A DNA stretch of 64,000 nucleotides. It comes from Aplysia californica (lineage: Eukaryota; Mollusca; Gastropoda; Aplysiida; Aplysiidae). The notes under the pieces were generated by a model that saw nothing but the letters and a program-made list of their open reading frames with translations, was not told the origin of the DNA and ran no database searches. Below are positions 56,938 to 64,000 of this stretch, in pieces. Where the stretch lies: the NCBI RefSeq assembly GCF_000002075.1, contig NW_004798145.1:76609-140608 (forward strand). The letters are read 5' to 3'. Position 1 is the stretch's first letter, and each line of letters opens with the position of its first letter. The position numbers and the translations under genes are program-made.

Positions 56938-57176
56938 CCCTATCCGTACGACGTGTTTTACTATCGTATCCATGCGACGCTGGGAACTCTGTGCCACCAC
57001 TTTCCAAAGAGGAAATTCACTCGTTCATCCCATCCGTACGCTTTGCACAGCAGTCAGTCAAAATGATTTTTTGAGAAATACTGAAAGTTTCAAAGAGATC
57101 TTTGTACTAGAAGTGTTCTAAAATGTGAAGAATACAACCCGGGGGTACAAAATGATCCCAGAGCGTACGGATAGGG
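56938..57176. mobile_element. Small TIR element (MITE-like, 239 bp)
   Basis: Perfect 13-bp inverted ends CCCTATCCGTACG and CGTACGGATAGGG. The left flank is TTAA; the right flank is not. An extra internal CATCCGTACG lies at about 57030. It is too short to encode a transposase. TTAA plus a CCC start recalls non-autonomous piggyBac-like elements. Confidence 0.65.
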
Positions 57177-57528
57177 ACAGCAATGTTTGCAGCCATGACA
57201 GAAATTGATTTCCTTCCTTCATGCTGGTTATGTTGAGGTTTTTTGGGGGAGTTTTTTTTTTGGTCTTTTAAAGTGTGAAAATGATCACAACCTCACTGAT
57301 AATCAGACTCTTATAGGAGGAGTTTTACCCGTACCCCTGCACTTTTAAATACATCAAGTCTTTCAAAACAAGATAAACTTCACATGATTTCATTTTCTAC
57401 ATTTCCCTTCAAGTAGGCCTATATGGTTTACGGCATCATCCACTTCATTCGGCCATGTAAGCACAACAAATGTTCACTCCCAGAAAAAGAAGCAACCCTG
57501 CAAAACAATATGAAAGCTATTGCGACTA

Positions 57529-60500
57529 CTACAAGGAACTGTGCCGAAGCCCCTGTTGCTGAAACAGGTGTGCTATGTCTGCCGCGTCGATGGTGATGGT
57601 CTCCTCTCCACCGTGTAAGCCACCGTGGTTGTCCTGGGCCACCACCTCGTACTGCTGAGGCACCGAACCCTGACCCCCTGAGGGTCCCGGGCTGTTGGTG
57701 AACTCGTACATGACGCCGTCCACCTCCAGCTGGTTCACCGGGTACAGAATGTCCTCTGTTTGATTCACCTGAACAAAAGTAGCTTGGTGTTAGTGAAGAG
57801 AAGCAAATCAGCACAATAACTGTCTTTTTCGTCTAGGTTTTTTAACTCACTCACGACGTCATTTTCTACCCTCCTGGATGTCAAAGGTGAAACGTCTCAA
57901 TACAGCTATTTTTTTGCTATCCCATCCAAAGGGAGTAAAAGGGATGAGTAGAGTCAAATAGAGATGCATACTGCTCAGAGTGCAAAGGCCATATTTTCAC
58001 AGATAAAGAGTACAACGACAGACACTCTAAAAAGAGAAAACAAGAAGCAAACAACACAACAGTGCAAAGCACAGAGGAACAAGAAAATACAAATAAAAAT
58101 AAAAATAAACAAAACATACAAACAAACAAAAAACAAACAAAAGACAATTGTATTTGATACTTGTTAAGAGTTTAGTTTTACAATGAGATACATACAGCCA
58201 GATACAAAATATCAGAAATCTAAATAGCAGCAGTGCCAAATTTTTAAAAAGATCAATCTTTCTCTCTCTTGAAGACAAAAGCCAATTTCACAATTTTAAT
58301 CCCCCCCCATGTCACCAACATGCTTGCTCAACACTACAGATGTACCTTCATTCACTAAAACTGGACGAGAAGAAAGGGGAAAAAACAAACAAACAAAAAG
58401 AAAGGGGTCCATGTGGATTCTTTCCGCATCTAAGGGAAACAAATTTACTAACCTGTGTGACAACAGTAGTGCCCCCTGTGCCGGCCATTGCGGCCATGAC
58501 GTCCGTCGAGAGGCCGGGCCGGGCCATGTCCTCCATCACATCGGCCACAACGTCGGCGGCCACGGCAATGCTGTCGTTGCTCAGAGTCTCCAGGTAGTCC
58601 ACGCCCTGCAGGCCCAGCTCCTCCGCCGACTCGCCCAGCAGCTGGACCTCCTCAAACATCTCGCCTAAACAAACCCACACACAAAACACACTTTTGACAC
58701 CTCCTCAAACATCTCGTCAAAACAATCCCATACACAAAACACACTTTTGACACCTCCTCAAACATCTCGCCTACACAAACCCATACACAAAACACACTTT
58801 TGACACCTCCTCAAATATCTCGCCTACACAAACCCATACACAAAACACACTTTTGACACCTCCTCAAACATCTCGCCTGAACAAACCCATACACAAAACA
58901 CACTTTTGACACCTCCTCAAACATCTTGCCTAACAAACCCACGCACAAAACACACTTTTGACACTTATTTCTAATCCACTTCACGTAAACTAACCCACAC
59001 ACAAAACACACTTTTGGCCCCTTTTTCTATCCATTGCACTTGAACAAATGCACTCAAAACAGACTTTTGGCACTTTTTCTATCCACTTCACCTAGATAAA
59101 TGCACATACAAAACACTTTTTGCACATTTTTCTATCCATTTCACCTATACAAAAGCACATACAAAACACACTTTTAGCACCTTTTTCTGTCCACTTCACC
59201 TAAACAAACCCACACAAAACACACTTTTGGCACTTTTTCTATCCATTTCACTGAACTCTTTGCAGACGCAGGGTTAGACACAGCTTCATTCGCTGGTGAC
59301 TCATAAATTTAAGCCTTTTGTAAGGGCCCATAAAAACATTACAGAGATAGAACAAAACAGTTTTCTGTTACAGAAACTAGAACAATAGAACGTTTTAGTT
59401 GATAGCATCTTTAGCTAATAAAACAATAGCTTTGATGCAGTTTATTGAACAAAATGTGGTCCATCACACCAAAAGAAAAAAAAAATTCCTCCAGGCATAA
59501 ATAGACCCACCTCTTCCTCATCATCTGGACCAGGAGAACCGTTGTCTGCTAAAGAACTACAAGCTTCACTTTCTAAATCAACAACTACTCCATCGATTAC
59601 CGTTAGACTTCTCCTGGATGCTGTTATTTTCGGTTGTACTTTCGATGACTCAATGCGCTTATGACTTGAATAAAAACGCTTCGAAAAACAGCGTCAGTTC
59701 AATTAGTCATTTTAGTCAATAAAAATTAAGCAAGAATTTGTATAGTATAGCGCAAATTCACACGTCCAGCAAGCCTTACCACTTTACCAGCTGAACATAT
59801 TCTCTCAAAATAAGTTGAACATTTTTTCTAACTCCACCTAGTTGACATTGGCTAGTGAGATCAAAATGAATACATGTGTACAAAATAAGTGTCATGCCTT
59901 TTCTAGCCCTATTAAGGTTTAATTTGTTGTCGTTGTTATTGTCTCTTTTTGTTGTTGTTTGTTTTGTTGTTCTAATGTAGGTATGTCATAACCACATTAG
60001 GCTGACACTGTAAAAAGAGTCTCTACAATAACAACAAACTGTCCACCAAACAAAACACAGACTGACTGACCGTGCTGTCCAGCTGGGATGCTGACCACTC
60101 TGTTTTGGTTGTTGAAGTAGATGATGGTCTCTTCATGCTGCTCCTCCAGGTCTTCTATGAAACTGGCAGCCTCTGATGACCAAAAAATTAAAACAAAACT
60201 TCCTTGTCACAGATCTTCACGAGGAAGCCTGGTCTATAATAGAATACATACATATCCCACTAGACAAAGGTGACCAGCAACGTCAAAGACGTAAAGGAAG
60301 TGGCGCCAAAAAAAAGGGGGGTTGGGGAGGGAGGGCAGGTGTAACATAACAGCTCATCGTGAGAATTTGAAGCTCAACCAAATAGAACTGCAGAAACCAA
60401 GAGAGAAGCCCACAGGTTGTGCACATCCACATGGGTAATACATGTGAAAACTTAATGCACTTAAAGTTGAAGAATCAAGAGTCAAGTAACTCAGAGGAGG

Positions 60501-63500
60501 AGGAGGAGGAGAAGAAGGAGAAGAAGAAGAAAAAGAAGAATCAACTCATTTTAAAAAAACCTCACCGTGCGTCTCCAGCATCTCGCGCGAGTCAAGCATG
60601 CGCCTGTGTGTGTGCGGGTTGTGGTGGTGATGTGTGTCAAACACATCCTCCCCGTCCATGCCCTCAAGCACCACGGTGACAGAGTCACTGTCCATCCCCT
60701 CCATGTAGTGGGGAGGGGGAGGGGCCAGGTGGTGGTAGCTCTTGTTGCCAGGAGGAGCCACAGTTTGGTTCAGGGGAACTGGGGAGAAAGGAACAAAGGG
60801 ATACACATTTGAATGATTCGTTTTATTTGAGTAAAGAAAAGCACATTGACACAATAATGATCATTCAGTACTAGGAAAAATACAGACAGTCAGTGGCACT
60901 CTCCAATCACAGGTGCACTCATTCAGTTCAGGAAAAGAGCAAGACAGACAGACAGAACCAACAGAGGGATAGTAAAGATGTAGGACCTACCAGTGGCACC
61001 CTGTAACCACCCATAAATTTGAACGAGAACGACAATGAGAGTGCCTGCCCACTTGAGGGTCTGCTGTAATGTTTCTAACCTACTTGACCGTCAGTCACTG
61101 GACCATTTTGACTTCTGTTCCACCTGATCGTCTACTAGTCTAATACAATCCACACAACTAAACATATACGCGCAATTAAAACCAGCGCATCAGAGTGTGG
61201 GAGCAGTAATACAAATTCAGTACCGTCCTAATTTATGCAATCTAAGCAACGGAAATCACCAAACAGCCACACTAAAAACCTACCATAAAAAAAGACACAG
61301 GCAATATATTATTCACTTTTTAAGGCTTCAAATTCACCTGTTTAGCGATTTCTCAAGCGATCTAACCTCAAGCAGTTTCATCATTTCAATCTATGCTAGT
61401 TTACGTCAGGCTCAAAGAAATCGGTCCTACCTGCGTGAGCCTCAGACATGTGCATATTCATGATGAGCTCACTGACAAACGTCTGCATACACCAGTGGCA
61501 CTTGACGGGAAGCAGGAGCTGCCGGTGGCCATTCACAACATGAACCTGGCCAGGGAGGGAGGGAGTAGGGAGGACAACGAGTTGTATAATCATCAACAGT
61601 GGGAAATAATAGTGTCAACAATCAGTTAGTTGTCATATCATTAAAATACAGAAACGAAAACTTTCATCATTACTGTCAAAGTCGTAAAGTTGGATGAAAT
61701 TAAGACTATTTACGACTGAAAAGGAGTGATAGAGGTGGATAAAAACACTGATTGATTGCCAAATTAAAGGCATTAGAATACAGTAAAAAGTACCACTACA
61801 TAGCAGACACTATAGTTAGTCAAAAATACTGCATAAAACATCAACATACTTCCAATTAAATAACAAGGGAAACTTTTCAACCACAGAAACATTCCACTTT
61901 ACCAAAAAAAAAATTGACTTCACCACCAAGTCATGAAACAAGTGACAGTATCATATATATGTGAGGCAGTGTGGTGAAATCAGGCGCTCGTCAAAATACA
62001 GAAAACTGAGAAAAACTCATTTTTCCTAAAGTTTGGACATTTTTATCGAATTTTTATTTTTGGGCTCAACCTCTTCTGTGTCTGTATAAAAACACATTTC
62101 CATGTGAATTTTTCTGAAAAACATTGATTAAAGGCACAAAGTATGCCATTTTTCAGTTTTCAAGGACTCTTTAGCAATTGGAGTTACCAAACTTTGGCGG
62201 CCATTTTCTCACTTATTTCACCACTGGAGCTAGGCGACCACATTTACTTTGATAGAAAATATCTTGAGTTCTATTCAAGATAGATGGATATTTATTTAAT
62301 AGGAAGCAAAGCAAATAAATCAGCGTTTAGATGATACCAATATCTCCACATGTCCAAAAATGGACGAGCGCCTGATTCCACTGCGTCGTGACACATATCG
62401 CAAAATTGCTCAATGTTCATTTAAAGAAAAGGTTATGAAAAACATTGATATACTTCTAATTCATAAAATAAGAGACACTACAACATACTCATATATAAAG
62501 TTTGAGAAAAACACTGACGCATAACTGTTACATGACAAAAATGCTCCCCGCTCGTTAAAAACAAGTCTACAAAAAAACATTGACTTACCGCCAAGTCATA
62601 TGTGCGAGAAAACGAGTTGTTGCAGAACGGACAACAGTAGGACGTGCTCTGGCTGCTGCGTAGAAACTCCTTGAGGACATGCGGCATGATCATGTGATCC
62701 TTGCGGGCGTGTTCCGTGAGCATGCGCACGTTGGGGAAGCTCAGGTGGCACTCGGGGCAGGAGTGATGTTCTGTCTCCAGGTGCTGGCTGCGCACATGGT
62801 TGTACATAGGGTACAGGCTCTGGAAACCTGAACACACAGAAGGGAAAATATTCACACATGTTTTTCTGTTGTCAGTATATTCCAACTCAATAGCTAACTA
62901 TGATAATAAACACAACAACAATTGTCCTATCAGTCTCATTGTCATTATCATTTGCAAATCCAAACTTAAAAAGTCAGTTGTTTTTTTCTACAGCATTCGC
63001 AATTACATGAGGAGCAATATTAGAAAACAGAAAATATGTATTTTTTCCAACGCAAAAATAGACTTCTGTACTCATATATTTTCACATACTGGTTAGCAGA
63101 TATGATAATGGCTTCCAAATCTGAGTAGAGAAAAGTGCACCAACACAATATTAGGCTCTTACTGTATGTAAACGGAAGCAATTCAAAGTGACGATGGTCA
63201 TTTGGGGCAAGAAAAAAGTAAGGCAGTCCTGACTTTTTCCCCCCTCTCCTGTTTCTGTTTGCCTATCTGGCTTTTTTCCTGGTACAACATGACTGTTACT
63301 GAGTCAATGTGCTTCTCTTAACTTAAACTTGAAAAGAAAAAGAGCTCTAACAAGTATCTTTCAAAAGAAAATGACTGATCTGTATTCCTTGTTAATCAGC
63401 ATTTTCATTTTCATCTCTATTTGCAGTATTTTTTTAAAAAGAAAATAATTCCGTTTTTCGGCGCTTTTTTTTCTCATCGACATGATGTTTACGCAGTTTA

Positions 63501-63891
63501 GGTTTCTGGGCACATTATATTCCATTCACAGTCATTTTTTTCTGTCAATTGTTCCTTTTTTCTCATACACATGGTTTTTTGGAGTTGGCCTTTAATTCAC
63601 TGTAACTCACCAGTGCCGCAGAAAGGGCAGTGGACGGGAACATCGCCGGAGTGTAGAGAGGCCTTGTGCTCCACCGCAGTCTCCATGTCAGGGAGCCAAG
63701 CTGGGCAGAACGGGCAGCGCAGTGTTCCAAGTCGTGTCTGCTCGTGGCAGTTCTTCAGGTGTTTCCCAAGGCTGGAGTCAGAGTCAAACTCGCGGTCACA
63801 CAAACGGCAGATGTCTGGCTGGTTCAGCTCTGGGTGTACAGCTAGGGTGTGGCTGATGAGGGAGGCTCGATCCAGGAACAGAATGTTACAC
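57529..63891 (-). CDS. C2H2 zinc-finger protein, 3' part (5' end beyond window)
   Basis: Exons in transcript order: 63611-63891, 62589-62827, 61431-61545, 60566-60778, 60071-60172, optional 59507-59620, 58453-58664, 57529-57768 (stop TAG at 57531-57529). All phases agree. Seven C2H2 fingers are readable, each C-x2-C-x12-H-x4-H where complete: CNILFLDRASL..H (first Cys in the missing exon), CRLCDREF, CPFCPAWL, CPFCGTGF (split by an intron), CPECHLSF, CPFCNNSF (split by an intron) and CHWCMQTF. Linkers are irregular, without TGEKP. The C-terminal 300 residues are finger-free: a His-rich patch (THHHHNPHTHRR), acidic stretches and an ETITIDAADIAHLF end. Probably a nuclear DNA- or RNA-binding regulator; I cannot name the orthologue. 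Confidence 0.88.
57785..57838 (-). mobile_element. SINE type B tail next to the last-exon acceptor
   Basis: The minus strand reads GACAGTTATTGTGCTGATTT, then GCTTCTCTTCACTAA, matching the type B tail. It ends about 20 nt before the acceptor of the last zinc-finger exon (AG at 57770-57769), in sense orientation. Confidence 0.6.
58636..59255 (-). repeat. Minisatellite of about 11 units, 50-60 bp, including an exon start
   Basis: Units contain CAAACCCATACACAAAACAC and ACTTTTGACACCTCCTCAAA, CATCTCGCC. The unit nearest lower coordinates overlaps the first ~25 nt of exon 58453-58664 and its acceptor. The next five units carry near copies of that exon start (sense GGCGAGATGTTTGAGGAGG). Units beyond about 58965 replace it with CTTTTTCTATCCACTTCACC. 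Confidence 0.88.
59507..59620 (-). CDS. Possible cassette exon of the zinc-finger gene
   Basis: The frame ASRRSLTVIDGVVVDLESE ... SSLADNGSPGPDDEEEV is acidic and open, and remains open upstream. Using acceptor AACAG|CATCC and donor GTGG|GTCTAT gives a 114-nt exon entering and leaving in phase 1. It thus fits exactly between exons 60071-60172 and 58453-58664, whether kept or skipped. The donor is weak and the polypyrimidine tract is poor. It could instead be a fragment of another gene or element. Confidence 0.45.
60818..61016 (-). mobile_element. SINE type B, double copy, near an acceptor
   Basis: The minus strand reads GGGTGGTTACAGGGTGCCAC, TGGTAGGTCCTACATCTTTA, CTGTCTGTCTGTCTTGCTC, then a second partial body, GAATGATCATTATTGTGTCA and ATGTGCTTTTCTTTACTCAA. 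It ends about 40 nt upstream of the acceptor of exon 60566-60778 in sense orientation. Confidence 0.7.
63120..63270 (-). mobile_element. SINE type B fragments
   Basis: The plus strand has TGAGTAGAGAAAAGTGCACC, AACACAATATTAGGC (type B tail, reverse), then GATGGTCATTTGGGGCAAGA and AAAAAGTAAGGCAG (body, reverse). Sense to the zinc-finger gene, about 300 nt upstream of exon 62589-62827. Confidence 0.55.
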
Positions 63892-64000
63892 CTGGAGGGT
63901 GTAGTGGTAAAAGGTTATGGTAAAAATCAAACCTGAGGTATAATATAAACATAATTACAACACAAAAATATTAATTGTTATCGTAAATGTTGCACCAGAA

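Overview
The window is nuclear DNA of an animal. It is intron-rich and SINE-dense, with AT-biased introns, and carries three protein-coding genes whose exons can be read by eye through canonical GT...AG junctions. Protein similarity to vertebrate orthologues, tRNA-derived SINEs, LINE tails and scattered (CTAGAT)n palindromic satellite suggest a lophotrochozoan, probably a gastropod mollusc. The taxon is an inference, not a demonstrated result. A run of 100 Ns marks an assembly gap, so this is a scaffold.

Layout. (1) 1-9049: no coding sequence seen; the 3' flank and UTR of UVRAG, made of SINE copies, LINE debris and simple repeats. (2) 9050-34008, minus strand: a complete UVRAG orthologue in 16 coding exons (2,313 nt, 770 aa), the C2/coiled-coil subunit of the Beclin-VPS34 complex. 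(3) 34009-34566: a 558-bp spacer between two ATGs pointing away from each other, a probable bidirectional promoter. (4) 34567-47825, plus strand: a complete cyclin C (CCNC) orthologue in 11 coding exons (882 nt, 293 aa), the cyclin of the Mediator kinase module. (5) 47826-57528: convergent 3' flanks of CCNC and the next gene, with SINEs, an assembly gap, a long TA tract and a small TIR element, but no coding sequence seen. (6) 57529-63891, minus strand: the 3' part of a C2H2 zinc-finger gene (seven or eight exons in view, seven fingers); its 5' exons lie beyond the right edge.

The genes do not form a pathway cluster. UVRAG (autophagy and endosome) and CCNC (transcription) are only linked by the shared promoter interval.

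The most unusual signal is in the repeats. Two SINE types (A and B here) share a similar 5' module but carry different 3' tails. Almost every copy lies in the same orientation as its host gene, and many end within about 15-60 nt of a 3' splice site. One short CCNC intron is nearly all SINE, and one UVRAG intron copy is bounded by an exact 20-bp target-site duplication. Other notable items are a minisatellite in the zinc-finger gene that repeats an exon's start and splice acceptor, a LINE interrupted by a palindrome-ended element, and three terminal-inverted-repeat elements. No LTR or virus-like element was recognised.
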